From: Mycobacterium sp. IDR2000157661
GTDB taxonomy: Bacteria; Actinomycetota; Actinomycetes; Mycobacteriales; Mycobacteriaceae
Assembly (NCBI RefSeq): GCF_022317005.1
Contig: NZ_CP081006.1
Location: 4,916,652-4,980,651 of the forward strand
Direction of reading: 5' to 3'
DNA length: 64,000 bases
The position numbers and the translations under genes were made by a program. Positions 46,323 through 55,169 of this stretch are shown here, in pieces. The notes under the pieces were generated by a model. It did not search any database, was not told where the DNA came from, and saw nothing but the letters and a program-made list of their open reading frames with translations. Positions within the stretch are counted from its first letter, which is position 1. Each line of letters opens with the position of its first letter.

Positions 46323-48169
46323 TGCCCAGCAGCTTGGAAGACCTCGTCACGTCGGTGGCCACCCAGTTGATGGGGGTCGATGCGGCCAGTCACGTCGAGG
46401 TGAGCCGACGCGTGCTCGCCGATCTCGTCTCGTTCTTCGGAATCGACGTCAGCTTCCTGCGCCACAACGATCACCAACGTCGTGCGTCCCTGCTCGTTGC
46501 GGAATGGCCGATCCGTCCCGGCATCCCCGACCCGGACCCTCTGGCGATCGTCTACTTCGCCGATGCCGACCCGGTTTTCGCGCTCGCCGAGCACCAGAAG
46601 GAACCCGTCGTCTTCCGGCCCGAACCCTCCACCGACGAATACCAGCAGACCATCCATGAGGGCAGGCAGGTCCCCACCACCTCGATGGCATGCGTACCGA
46701 TGTTGTCGGGCGACGTCACCACCGGGGTGCTCGGGTTCGTCAAGTTCGGTGACCGCGACTGGACGACGGAGGAACTCAACGCGCTCAAGGCGATAGCCTC
46801 GTTGTTCGCCCAGGTTCAGGCGCGCATCGCCGCCGAAGACCAACTGCGCTACCTCGCCGAGCACGACGACCTGACCGGGCTGTGCAATCGCCGCGCCTTG
46901 CTGGCGCACCTCGACTCCCGCCTGCGCAAGGGACAGCCGGGTCCGGTGTCGGTGCTGTTCTTCGACCTCGACCGACTCAAGGCGATCAACGACTACCTGG
47001 GACACACGGCCGGCGACTGGTTCATCTGCGTGCTCGCCGAACGACTTCGCGGGAGCGCCGCAGGCTCGAATCTGCTGGCACGCCTGGGCGGTGACGAGTT
47101 CGTGGTCGTGCCCGCCGGACCGATGGCGACCGACGAAGCCGAGGCGCTGGCCCACCGGCTGCAGTCGACCCTGCACGAGCGGGTGGCCATCGACGGTGAG
47201 ATGCTCACCCGCACAGTGAGTATCGGCGTCGCCCTCGGCACTCCGGGGCAGGACACGACATCAGACCTGCTCCGGCGTGCCGATCAGGCGGTACTGACCG
47301 CGAAGAACTCCGGCGGCAACAAGGTCGCCGTGTTCTCCGACGAGATGTCGATGGAGACCGCATTCCGCAACGACATCGAACTGCACCTGCAGAGCGTCAT
47401 CGAGAACGGCGCCCTCCTGTTGCATTACCAGCCCGAGGTCAACATGCGAACCGGCGAGATCCTCGCCGTCGAGGCCCTGGTCCGCTGGCAGCACCCGACG
47501 CGTGGCCTGCTGTCCCCCGGCGCCTTCATCAATGTGGCCGAATCCATCAATCTCGCAGGCGAATTAGGACGCTGGGTGATGCGGGCGGCCTGCACCGAGT
47601 TCGCCCGCTGGCGCCGCAACGGCGTGGGGCACGACGCGGTGTTGCGGATCAACGTCTCCCCGGTGCAGCTGGTCACCGACGGCTTCGTCGAATCGGTGGC
47701 GAACATCATCGAGGAGTTCGGGCTCGACGGCAGATCGGTCTGCCTCGAAATCACCGAGAGTGTGGTCGTCCAGGACATCGACACGACGCGAATCACCCTC
47801 GCGGGTCTGAAGGAGGTCGGCGTTCAGGTCGCGATCGACGACTTCGGCACCGGCTACAGCGTGCTCTCCCACCTCAAGTCGCTGCCCGTCGACACCCTCA
47901 AGATCGACCGCGGATTCGTGCGCGAACTCGGCGTCAATCCCGGCGATCTCGCGATAGTGCGCGCCATCATCGCTCTCGCCGAGGCATTCGGGCTGGAACT
48001 GGTCGCCGAGGGGGTGGAGACGGAGACCGCGGCGATCACGCTGCTGCAGCACGGATGCCACCGGGCGCAGGGCTTCCTGTTGTCCCGCCCGCTACCCGGC
48101 GACGCGATGGAATCGCTATTGGCCTCAGGACACGTCGCCGTGCGTTTTCCCACAACGCCAAACATGTGA
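46322..48169 (+). CDS. dcpA: Bifunctional cyclic-di-GMP synthase/phosphodiesterase (GAF-GGDEF-EAL)
   Basis: 615 aa. An N-terminal GAF-like domain (about 25-160) is followed by GGDEF (RLGGDEFVVVP, about 256-260) and EAL (VEALVRWQHP, about 384-386, with RINVSPVQL, DDFGTGYS, LKIDRGFV and AEGVETE). Both catalytic motifs are intact. The inhibitory RxxD site five residues before GGDEF is absent (AGSN). It corresponds in size and architecture to M. smegmatis DcpA and Rv1354c. No membrane segment is seen, so it is probably soluble. GTG at 46322 shares a base with the MoeY stop (TAGTG), after GGAGGGG. Confidence 0.92.
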   Translation: MPSSLEDLVTSVATQLMGVDAASHVEVSRRVLADLVSFFGIDVSFLRHNDHQRRASLLVAEWPIRPGIPDPDPLAIVYFADADPVFALAEHQKEPVVFRPEPSTDEYQQTIHEGRQVPTTSMACVPMLSGDVTTGVLGFVKFGDRDWTTEELNALKAIASLFAQVQARIAAEDQLRYLAEHDDLTGLCNRRALLAHLDSRLRKGQPGPVSVLFFDLDRLKAINDYLGHTAGDWFICVLAERLRGSAAGSNLLARLGGDEFVVVPAGPMATDEAEALAHRLQSTLHERVAIDGEMLTRTVSIGVALGTPGQDTTSDLLRRADQAVLTAKNSGGNKVAVFSDEMSMETAFRNDIELHLQSVIENGALLLHYQPEVNMRTGEILAVEALVRWQHPTRGLLSPGAFINVAESINLAGELGRWVMRAACTEFARWRRNGVGHDAVLRINVSPVQLVTDGFVESVANIIEEFGLDGRSVCLEITESVVVQDIDTTRITLAGLKEVGVQVAIDDFGTGYSVLSHLKSLPVDTLKIDRGFVRELGVNPGDLAIVRAIIALAEAFGLELVAEGVETETAAITLLQHGCHRAQGFLLSRPLPGDAMESLLASGHVAVRFPTTPNM

Positions 48170-49039
48170 CTGATCGTGCGACTCACGCAGGCCGACCCAT
48201 AATCGGCGGTCGGCCACACGGCACGTCGGCGACACCGATGTGGTGAGCGATTCCGAGGTCAACACCTCCAACCGGCCGAACCGGCTGGCCCGTTGTCCGG
48301 TCAGGCCGATCCGCACCGCGGCGCCGGCCTGCAGTCGGCCCGCCGATGGCGCAAGGGGCCCAGACGCTGCGGAGGCGACCGTGATGCCGTGTCGGGCGCG
48401 GATGGCCAGGGACCCGCTGGGCGTCGCGAAGACCGCGCCGATCGCGACACCCTCCTCGAACACGATCCGCTCCAGCGTGGTGTCCGAGGTCGGCTCGATG
48501 TCACACGAGCGCGCCTGCGCTTGCATCCAGTCGAGGATCGACCCGCCGACATCGTCGGGGTCCGGCGTCATGGTGCCGATCTCGGCGACCTCGACGATCT
48601 CGCCGTCGGTGGTCTGCACGGTCGTCGAATGCCAGTCCGGAAGCCGGGTGTACAGGTAGCCGTACGGGGTTGCCAGACAGCGCGCTGCCCAGTCCCGCAG
48701 TCGCGAACCGACGAACGGCGCGACCGTACGACCGGACTCGGCCGGTGGGTGGTGGTGCTCGACGGCGCGCACCGGCACTTCTGCGTCGTACGACGAGCGG
48801 CGCAGCGGTCCTAGGTCGGGCGCCAGCGCCGCGAAGTAATCGGTGGTCTCGACATCCGACACGCCCGCACCCAGCCAGGAGCGCATGGCAGCCGCCTCGC
48901 ACCGCGAGGGATCTGCGACGAATACCGAACCACCCAGCTCGACCACGGCGAGGGCGCTACCGAGTCCGGCTGCTCCCGCGCCGGTGCACACCACGTCGAC
49001 TTCGTCGTCCCAATTCACCACCGCTAAGTGCTCCAGCAT
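48125..49039 (-). CDS. FAD-binding oxidoreductase-like protein
   Basis: 304 aa. The Rossmann motif is VVCTGAGAAGLGSALAVVELGG near the N-terminus, with a later Asp in FVADPS. After that no known substrate domain is recognised; the C-terminal half includes VVEVAEIGTMTPDPDDVGG and RARHGITVASAASGPLAPS. It is shorter than typical flavin oxidoreductases (400-500 aa), so it may be a reduced or specialised member. It converges with and overlaps the cyclic-di-GMP enzyme by 45 bases. The 504-bp region upstream has a long stem-loop. Confidence 0.68.
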   Translation of the reverse strand: MLEHLAVVNWDDEVDVVCTGAGAAGLGSALAVVELGGSVFVADPSRCEAAAMRSWLGAGVSDVETTDYFAALAPDLGPLRRSSYDAEVPVRAVEHHHPPAESGRTVAPFVGSRLRDWAARCLATPYGYLYTRLPDWHSTTVQTTDGEIVEVAEIGTMTPDPDDVGGSILDWMQAQARSCDIEPTSDTTLERIVFEEGVAIGAVFATPSGSLAIRARHGITVASAASGPLAPSAGRLQAGAAVRIGLTGQRASRFGRLEVLTSESLTTSVSPTCRVADRRLWVGLRESHDQSHVWRCGKTHGDVS

Positions 49040-49543
49040 TGCTATTCAGTCCCGCTCACAAGCCTGCGACCAACCGACGTCGAGCGAATCGCGGGTTCGG
49101 GGAGGGATTTTTGATGGCTCGTTGAAAGTTGCCATAGTCCGCGTGGGATTCGAGGGGTATTGCCAGCGCGGACCATGGCAACTTGTCTAGGGCACCGCCG
49201 GGATATGCTCGGCGAGACCGGAAACACGGATGACGATGACCCGCTGCCGCTGCGGCGCGCCGCCTGCGGCAAGCCGATATCAGCGAACTGCTAGTCATCA
49301 CAACGTGCACCTTACATACTTTTCCGCTGATATGTACGTTCGGAAACGACTTACAGTTTGCAGCAATCACCCGGCGGATCTCGCCGTCGTTTCATCTGAA
49401 GAGAAAGGTGACAACGGCCATTGCCGACATGCAGCGGATCAGCTCGGAGCGGACTCGTCTCCAGTGCGCAGCGGATGAAAGAATCATCGGGTCGATTGAA
49501 TGACGGCAAACTCAAATCCACGAAACGGCGCTGACCCCCCAAA
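49040..49543. other. Intergenic region between FAD protein and TetR genes
   Basis: Besides the stem-loop at 49126-49184, this region holds a second inverted repeat, ATATCAGCG (49277-49285) with CGCTGATAT (49325-49333), and a TTACAGTT half-site near 49350. No gene is visible. It is presumably the divergent control region for the FAD protein and the first TetR. Confidence 0.5.
49126..49184. repeat. Long stem-loop, 18-bp arms with 23-base loop
   Basis: The left arm AAGTTGCCATAGTCCGCG (49126-49143) pairs with the right arm CGCGGACCATGGCAACTT (49167-49184). The single mismatch becomes a G-U pair if read from the minus strand, so the RNA form fits a transcript toward the FAD gene. No T-run follows in either direction. 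It could be a leader hairpin, a small RNA or a miniature repeat element. Confidence 0.65.
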
Positions 49544-50206
49544 GTGACCGAACAACTCGAGCGGCGATCCGACGCCACGCGGCTGCAGATCCTGCGGGCG
49601 GCGTCGCGCCTGTTCGCCCGCAGTCCCTACAGCAGGGTGAGCCTGGACGACATCCTCGCCGACGCAGCCGTCACCAAGGGTGCGATGTACTTCCATTTCC
49701 GGTCCAAGCACGCGCTCGCCTGCGCGATCGTTGAACTTCGGATGGACGAGGCACGCGTCTCCCTCGACGAGGTGCTCGCAGCCAAGTTGTCCGGCATGGA
49801 GACCCTCATTGATCTTCTGTACCTGATCGCGACCGACGACCTCGGTGACGAGACGACCCGGGCCGGTTTGAACCTTCTGGAGTCCATCGGGCGCACCAAC
49901 GGCCTGCAAACCCAGGCCCTGGGTCGATGGACGGCGACATTCACCGAGATCGTCGGCAAGGCCATCCGCGAGGGCGACATCCCGGAAGGCGGTGACGCCG
50001 AGGCCATCGCCCGGGTGCTGGTGTCGATCTACCTCGGGCTACGGCAGACCAGCGATCTCAACGACCCGGCACGCTACCTGCGCGACCTGGAGTCCGCATG
50101 CTCCGTCGTGCTGCCCGGGTTCATCACCGCCGACCGGCTGGCATACCTGACCCAGTTCATCAGGCGCCGCACCGCCGTGGCGATCAAGAAGGCGACGTCG
50201 CTGTAG
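49544..50206 (+). CDS. TetR family regulator (gamma-butyrolactone-receptor-like)
   Basis: 220 aa. The helix-turn-helix is SLDDILADAAVTKGAMYFHFRSKHALA, and the C-terminal domain (LYLIATDDLGDETTRAGLNLL and QTSDLNDPARYL) resembles A-factor/butyrolactone receptor relatives. GTG at 49544 has no clear ribosome site; a leaderless message is possible. It precedes a related regulator by 52 bases, and the region is close to the Rv1353c-Rv1355c arrangement as I remember it. Confidence 0.83.
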   Translation: MTEQLERRSDATRLQILRAASRLFARSPYSRVSLDDILADAAVTKGAMYFHFRSKHALACAIVELRMDEARVSLDEVLAAKLSGMETLIDLLYLIATDDLGDETTRAGLNLLESIGRTNGLQTQALGRWTATFTEIVGKAIREGDIPEGGDAEAIARVLVSIYLGLRQTSDLNDPARYLRDLESACSVVLPGFITADRLAYLTQFIRRRTAVAIKKATSL

Positions 50207-50258
50207 ATCCGATGACTTATGATCCCGACCAGGCCACGCCACCCGGTACGGCCCACAG

Positions 50259-50936
50259 ATGACCGGAGGTACGGGGACGGTGGTACGCCAGGCGCGGTCT
50301 GAGGCCACCCGGCGCCGGATCATGACGTCGGCCGTCCAGCTGTTCAACGAGATCGGCTATTCCGCCACGGGTCTGGGCGACATCATCGAGCGCGCCGAGA
50401 TGACCAAGGGCGCGCTGTATTACCACTTCGAGTCGAAGGCGGCACTGGCCACCGCGATCATCGAGGACGGCAGCGCGAGCCTGTTGGAGGCCTTCGGCAA
50501 GATCGGTGACTCGTCGGCCCCGGCCATGGAACGAATCATCCACGGCCTGTTCGTGGTCGCAGACCGGCTCAGCACCGACGAGGTGGCACGCAGCGGCGTC
50601 CAACTGTTGCGCGCCTTCGGCGAGTTCAACGACGCCGCCGCGCAGACATACTCCCTCTGGGTCGACGAGATGGTGCGGCGCGTCCGCGAAGCGGTCGATG
50701 AGGGTGATCTACGCGAGGACCTCGATGCCGAGGCCGTCGGCGAAACGATAGTCAGCGCCATGCTCGGGGCCGAGGTGCTCTCCAGCGCAACGTCGTCGGG
50801 CGTCGATGTGCTGCAGCGCCTCACCCGGCTGTGGCAGGTGCTGTTGCCGGCCATCGTCACCGATGAGTCGTTGGGCTACTTCCGGGAGTATCTGGGACGG
50901 GAGGCGATGCGCCGCTCGGCTCGGTCCGCAGGATGA
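50259..50936 (+). CDS. TetR family regulator (gamma-butyrolactone-receptor-like), second
   Basis: 225 aa from the ATG at 50259. A GTG at 50280 is in frame with GGAGG 11 bases upstream and may be the true start. Helix-turn-helix: GLGDIIERAEMTKGALYYHFESKAALA. The C-terminal half resembles the same receptor group as the previous gene (VARSGVQLLRAFGEFND). It is a paralogue of that gene, so they may bind related sites. Its stop is 3 bases from the convergent PAS gene. Confidence 0.85.
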   Translation: MTGGTGTVVRQARSEATRRRIMTSAVQLFNEIGYSATGLGDIIERAEMTKGALYYHFESKAALATAIIEDGSASLLEAFGKIGDSSAPAMERIIHGLFVVADRLSTDEVARSGVQLLRAFGEFNDAAAQTYSLWVDEMVRRVREAVDEGDLREDLDAEAVGETIVSAMLGAEVLSSATSSGVDVLQRLTRLWQVLLPAIVTDESLGYFREYLGREAMRRSARSAG

Positions 50937-50939
50937 CTC

Positions 50940-51335
50940 CTAGAGCTCGTCCACCCACAGCCGTTCGGTCAAGTCCTGGAAAGTAGCCAGCGCCACCGGG
51001 TCGTTGCCCCTCTGCAACGCCGAGTTGCTCATCTTGGCCCGCACGACAGAACCGTCCTCGTGCAACAGTTCGACCACCAGATTCGCGTGGGCGCGCATGA
51101 CCGAGACCGCGGACCCGTCGGCAGGCATGGTGTGGAAGATCTGCCGGAACTCGAGTTCCTTGATCACCTCTGGCGCGTAGCCCAGCATGTCCGCGAACGC
51201 CGCGTTGGCGAAGACGATCCCGCCGTCCTCCGCGATGGCCAGCACCGGCACCGGGAGCCGGTCGAGCACGACGAGGGCAGGCAGTTCCTGCAACACCGCC
51301 ATCGGTGTCTTGGGAATTTGGCGCCGCCGCTCCAC
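50940..51335 (-). CDS. Single PAS domain protein
   Basis: 131 aa from the GTG at 51335. LDRLPVPVLAIAEDGGIVFA followed by FADMLGYAPEVIKELEF and a C-terminal LATFQDLTERLWVDEL is one complete PAS fold, with no kinase or other output domain. No ribosome site is obvious; ATG 51302 and the longer frame to 51425 are alternatives. It may sense a ligand or redox state and act on a partner such as the cyclic-di-GMP enzyme nearby, which is inference. Confidence 0.75.
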   Translation of the reverse strand: MERRRQIPKTPMAVLQELPALVVLDRLPVPVLAIAEDGGIVFANAAFADMLGYAPEVIKELEFRQIFHTMPADGSAVSVMRAHANLVVELLHEDGSVVRAKMSNSALQRGNDPVALATFQDLTERLWVDEL

Positions 51336-51529
51336 GAGACGATTATGCCGTCGCTTCGGCGATGCCCGACGCGGAAACCGCGTCCCGATGCAGACCCACG
51401 ACCACTCGGCACCCCAGCCGAGCATCGCCGCCTCCCAGCGCCTAAACGACGGTTCACATGACCCCGCACCCGCGACTTAACTAACTAGGTTTACTGTGTG
51501 CCTATCGTTCTGAAGACAGGGGATCGACG

Positions 51530-52762
51530 ATGGACCTCACCTGGTCGAATGCCGACAAGGCGTTTCGCGACGAGGTGCGCAGCTTCCTGGAGGCGAAGCT
51601 GACGCCGGAACTGCGCCGCGCGGGGCGCCTCATGACCAGCGTTTACGCCGACCACGAAGCCAGCATGGAGTGGCAGCGGAGACTGCATGAACGCGGCTGG
51701 GCGGCACCGGCGTGGCCCGTGGAGTACGGCGGCTGCGACTGGAGCCTCACCCAGCACTACATCTTCAGCCGCGAATCGACCCTCGCAGGCGCCCCGTCGT
51801 TGTCGCCGATGGGAATTCGGATGGTGGCCCACGCCCTGATCAAGTTCGGCACCGACGACCAGAAGGACTACTTCCTGCGCCGCATCCTGACCGGCGAGGT
51901 GTTCTTCTGCCAGGGTTACTCCGAGCCCGAAGCCGGCTCTGACCTCGCGGCGCTGTCGATGGCCGCGACCGACGACGGTGACGACCTCGTGTGCACCGGC
52001 AGCAAGATCTGGACTACCCACGCCCGCGAATCCAACTGGATGTTCGCTCTCGTGCGTACGGCGCGGACGCAGAAGAAACAGCAGGGCATCACCTTCGTGC
52101 TCATCGACATGACCTCGCCGGGGATCCAGATCCGGCCGCTGGTGATGACCTCCGGCGAGGAGGTGCAGAACCAGGTGTTCTTCGACGAGGTCCGGGTGCC
52201 CAAGACCAACGTGCTCGGCAAGATCGACGACGGTTGGACCGTCGCCAAGTACTTGCTGGAGTTCGAGCGCGGCGGCGGCGCCTCGGCACCTGCGCTCCAG
52301 GTGATGGCACAGGAGATCGCAGCGGTTGCGACAGACCAGCCGGCCCCGGGCGGCGGCCGGTTGATCGACGACCCGGCGTTCGCCCGCAAGCTCGCCGATG
52401 CCCGGATCCGGACCGAGGTCCTCGAGATCCTCGAATACCGGGTGCTGGCCACGGTCGCCGAAGGCAAGAATCCCGGGGTGGCGTCGTCGATGCTCAAGGT
52501 GCTCGCCACCGAGTTGAGCCAGGCGATCACCGAACTGGCGATGGAGGCGGCCGGTCCCCGCGGCCGGGTCTACCAGCCCCACGCCACCTGCCCCGGCGGA
52601 CCGATCTCGGAGTTCGAGCCACCAGCCGACGGGTACCTCAGCGGGGAGCCGTGGCAGGCGGTTGCTCCGCTGCGCTACCTCAACGACCGGGCCGGTTCGA
52701 TCTACGCGGGCAGCAACGAGATTCAACGCAACATCCTCGCCAAAGCGGCGCTCGGACTGTGA
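51530..52762 (+). CDS. Acyl-CoA dehydrogenase (larger of a pair)
   Basis: 410 aa. GYSEPEAGSDLAALSMAA, CTGSKIWTTHARESNWMFA and IYAGSNEIQRNILAKAALGL are the flavin and C-terminal motifs. The length and the insertion before the end (HATCPGGPISEFEPPADG) fit FadE proteins of the heteromeric type. ATG at 51530 follows AGGGGATCG. It is coupled by a 13-base gap to the smaller subunit. Confidence 0.9.
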   Translation: MDLTWSNADKAFRDEVRSFLEAKLTPELRRAGRLMTSVYADHEASMEWQRRLHERGWAAPAWPVEYGGCDWSLTQHYIFSRESTLAGAPSLSPMGIRMVAHALIKFGTDDQKDYFLRRILTGEVFFCQGYSEPEAGSDLAALSMAATDDGDDLVCTGSKIWTTHARESNWMFALVRTARTQKKQQGITFVLIDMTSPGIQIRPLVMTSGEEVQNQVFFDEVRVPKTNVLGKIDDGWTVAKYLLEFERGGGASAPALQVMAQEIAAVATDQPAPGGGRLIDDPAFARKLADARIRTEVLEILEYRVLATVAEGKNPGVASSMLKVLATELSQAITELAMEAAGPRGRVYQPHATCPGGPISEFEPPADGYLSGEPWQAVAPLRYLNDRAGSIYAGSNEIQRNILAKAALGL

Positions 52763-52775
52763 CGAAGGACTTGGC

Positions 52776-53900
52776 ATGCACTTCAACTTGAGCAAGGAAC
52801 AGGAACTGCTGCGCGACGGCCTGACCAAGTTCCTGTCGACACGCTACGACTTGGAGAAGAGCCGGACCGCGGCCAAGACCGGCGCCGGCTGGCAGCCCGA
52901 CATCTGGGCCGGCTTCGCCAGCGAGCTCGGCATCCTCGGCGCCGCGCTGCCCGAAGAGGTCGGCGGCATCGGCGGTGGACCCGTCGAGGTCATGGTGATC
53001 GCCGAGGCGCTGGGTTTCGCGCTGGTGGTCGAACCCTATGTCGACACGGTGGTGGTCGCGGGCGGGCTGCTGCACCGCGCCGGCGGTGAGGTCGCCACCG
53101 CGCTGCTCGAGCGCGTCGTAGAGGGCTCGGCCGTGGTGGCGCTCGCGGCCACCGAGGCGGCGACGGGCGACGACTGGGCGCAGGCGACGACCACGGCCGA
53201 ACGCGACGGCGACGAGTGGGTGTTGCGGGGCGGCAAGATCGTCGCAGCGAGTGCGCCGTTGGCCTCGCACCTGCTGGTGACCGCGCGCACCGACACCGGC
53301 ATCTCGCTGTTCCTGGTCGAAGCCGATTCGGCCCCAACGGGTCTGCAGGCCCACCACTACCGCACCATCGACGACCGCAGGGCGTCGGACCTGGTGCTCG
53401 ACGGTCTGCGCCTGCCCGGCCGTTCGCTGCTCGGCGAGGAGGGTGGGGCATGGCCTTCGCTGGCGCGGGCCCGCGATGAGGGCGCGGCCGCCATCTGCAG
53501 CGAAGCGGTCGGATGCATGCGCAAGGTGGTGGCCGACACCGTCGACTACGCCAAGCAGCGCCATCAATTCGGTCAGTCGATCGGCAGCTTCCAAGCGTTG
53601 CAGCACCGCATGGTCGACATGTACATGGAACTCGAGCAGGCTGTCGCGGCCACCTACCTCGCAGTGCTCCACCTCGAGGCGGAGGCCGACGTCCGGGCCA
53701 GGACGGTGTCGGCGGCGAAGGCCACGATCGGGCGCGCTGCGCGATTGATCGGGCAGGAGGCGGTACAGCTGCACGGCGGCATGGGCATGACCGAGGAACT
53801 GGCGATCGGCCACTACTTCAAGCGTCTGACCGCTCTGCAGTACGAATTCGGCACCACCGACCAGCACGTGGCGCGCTACGCGGAGCTGACCAGGCCGTGA
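52776..53900 (+). CDS. Acyl-CoA dehydrogenase (smaller of a pair)
   Basis: 374 aa. The N-terminal helical domain (MHFNLSKEQELLRDGLTKFL, GAALPEEVGGIGGG) and the C-terminal helices (YAKQRHQFGQSIGSFQALQH, QLHGGMGMTEELAIGHYFKR) are complete; the middle beta-domain is divergent. It is probably the partner of the preceding protein. GAAGGA precedes the ATG at 52776. Confidence 0.9.
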   Translation: MHFNLSKEQELLRDGLTKFLSTRYDLEKSRTAAKTGAGWQPDIWAGFASELGILGAALPEEVGGIGGGPVEVMVIAEALGFALVVEPYVDTVVVAGGLLHRAGGEVATALLERVVEGSAVVALAATEAATGDDWAQATTTAERDGDEWVLRGGKIVAASAPLASHLLVTARTDTGISLFLVEADSAPTGLQAHHYRTIDDRRASDLVLDGLRLPGRSLLGEEGGAWPSLARARDEGAAAICSEAVGCMRKVVADTVDYAKQRHQFGQSIGSFQALQHRMVDMYMELEQAVAATYLAVLHLEAEADVRARTVSAAKATIGRAARLIGQEAVQLHGGMGMTEELAIGHYFKRLTALQYEFGTTDQHVARYAELTRP

Positions 53901-53926
53901 CGGGTCGGTGCCTGCGGCGCTGAGCC

Positions 53927-54553
53927 TCAGGCACCGTGCGCCTGCTCCAGATATGCCGTGATGACATCGGTCAGCGCGCGCAGTTCGCGGGTGACGTCGA
54001 CCGGTCCCGGCACGGACATCTTCGCCACCATGGTGCCCATCAGCGTCGTCCACATCAGATTGCCGACGACGTCGGCACGGTCGGGCTCCACTCCCTCGGC
54101 GAGATAACGACCCAAGTCGGTGAGAGTGGCGAACAGGTCCAGCAGATGACGCTGGTCGACGTCGCCGCGGCTGGACCGGGTCGCGATCAGGATCTCAAGG
54201 GCCGCAATCGACGTCGCGCTCAGGAACGCATCAGCGACCGCGTTGACCATCAACTCCGTCCTGGCGCGCCCGGAATGCGAGCCAAGCTTCGGTTCCACCT
54301 CGCGCAGACTTGCCTGCAGGTCAACGAAACCACGGTCGACGACGGCCATCAACAACCCGTCGCGGTCACCGAAGTGATACTGGATTACTCCCCACGTCAC
54401 GCCCGCACGTTCGGTGATGTGCTTGGCGCTCGCCGCGGCGAAGCCCTCTTCGATGACGCAGCGGACCGTCTCGTCGATGACCATCGCCCTGGTCCGATCG
54501 GCGCGGACCTGCTTGCCGTTCGCCGGTCGGCGCGGCGTCGTGTTCGCTGTCAC
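53927..54553 (-). CDS. TetR family regulator
   Basis: 208 aa. SAKHITERAGVTWGVIQYHFGDRDGLL is the DNA-binding element. The C-terminal part has no recognised ligand family. GTG at 54553 overlaps the stop of the upstream TetR gene (GTGA), so two regulators are made from one transcript. Converges with the acyl-CoA dehydrogenase pair. Confidence 0.86.
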   Translation of the reverse strand: MTANTTPRRPANGKQVRADRTRAMVIDETVRCVIEEGFAAASAKHITERAGVTWGVIQYHFGDRDGLLMAVVDRGFVDLQASLREVEPKLGSHSGRARTELMVNAVADAFLSATSIAALEILIATRSSRGDVDQRHLLDLFATLTDLGRYLAEGVEPDRADVVGNLMWTTLMGTMVAKMSVPGPVDVTRELRALTDVITAYLEQAHGA

Positions 54554-55116
54554 GGTGCGCGTCGCTCGGCGAACGCGGGTAGCACGAAGCGATCGATGAC
54601 CTGACGTTCAGTGGAGGGACTGTCGACGGGCCAGTACAGCAACGACATCAGCACACGCAGAATCCACTGCGCGGCCTCGGTGTCGTCGTCGGTCAAGCCG
54701 TTGAGATCGACCGCGAATCCCGCCACGATCGGCGACTCGGTGAGCCACGTCATCGCCTGACCGCCGCGAAGTGAGGTGATCATCTGCTTACCGAGCGGAT
54801 GAGTTCGAATCTGAGTGAGCGCGACGGCGATTGCCTCCCCGATCCGCTCCGCGCCGCTGAGTCCGTCGACGGCTCGCCGCACGGTCTCGACGATGTCGGC
54901 CGCGGCCCGGACCAGGACGGCATCGCGAATCTCGGCCTTGCCGCCGACATGGCGGTAGACCGTCGCGCGGGAACAGTGCACCCGTGCGGCGAGCGCGTCG
55001 ATGTCGAAGGCGGCCAATCCGTCGCGGACGATGATGTCGGTCGCCGCTGCGTAGATACGTTCGGCGGCCGTCTCCCGGCGGTCACCACCGACGAGCCAGT
55101 CCCGCTGAACCACCAC
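54550..55116 (-). CDS. TetR family regulator
   Basis: 188 aa. DIDALAARVHCSRATVYRHVGGKAEIRDAV is the helix-turn-helix. The frame is open to 55320, but the GTG at 55116 has AAGGAG eight bases upstream and starts just after the operator at 55155-55169. It is divergent from the P450 at 55308 and probably regulates it. Confidence 0.85.
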   Translation of the reverse strand: MVVQRDWLVGGDRRETAAERIYAAATDIIVRDGLAAFDIDALAARVHCSRATVYRHVGGKAEIRDAVLVRAAADIVETVRRAVDGLSGAERIGEAIAVALTQIRTHPLGKQMITSLRGGQAMTWLTESPIVAGFAVDLNGLTDDDTEAAQWILRVLMSLLYWPVDSPSTERQVIDRFVLPAFAERRAP

Positions 55117-55154
55117 GCGTGCATCTCCTTCGGCTGAGACCGGTTTTGTCGATG

Positions 55155-55169
55155 GTCTCACATTGAGAC
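55155..55169. promoter_or_regulatory. Palindrome GTCTCA-N3-TGAGAC in a divergent promoter
   Basis: Exact 6-base arms lie between the two-TetR operon and the P450 gene, 39 bases before the TetR start. A further imperfect arm (TATCTCA near 55183) could extend the site. It is the likely operator of the TetR at 54550. Confidence 0.52.

Noticed and set aside
49345..49360. TTACAGTT half-site before the TetR at 49544
   Set aside because: The matching left arm is absent at the right distance, so it is treated as chance.
51479..51500. Possible eighth copy of the TACTGTAA motif before the acyl-CoA dehydrogenase at 51530
   Set aside because: Only one half (GTTTACTGTGT) fits; the position of the second arm at the 3-base spacing does not match.
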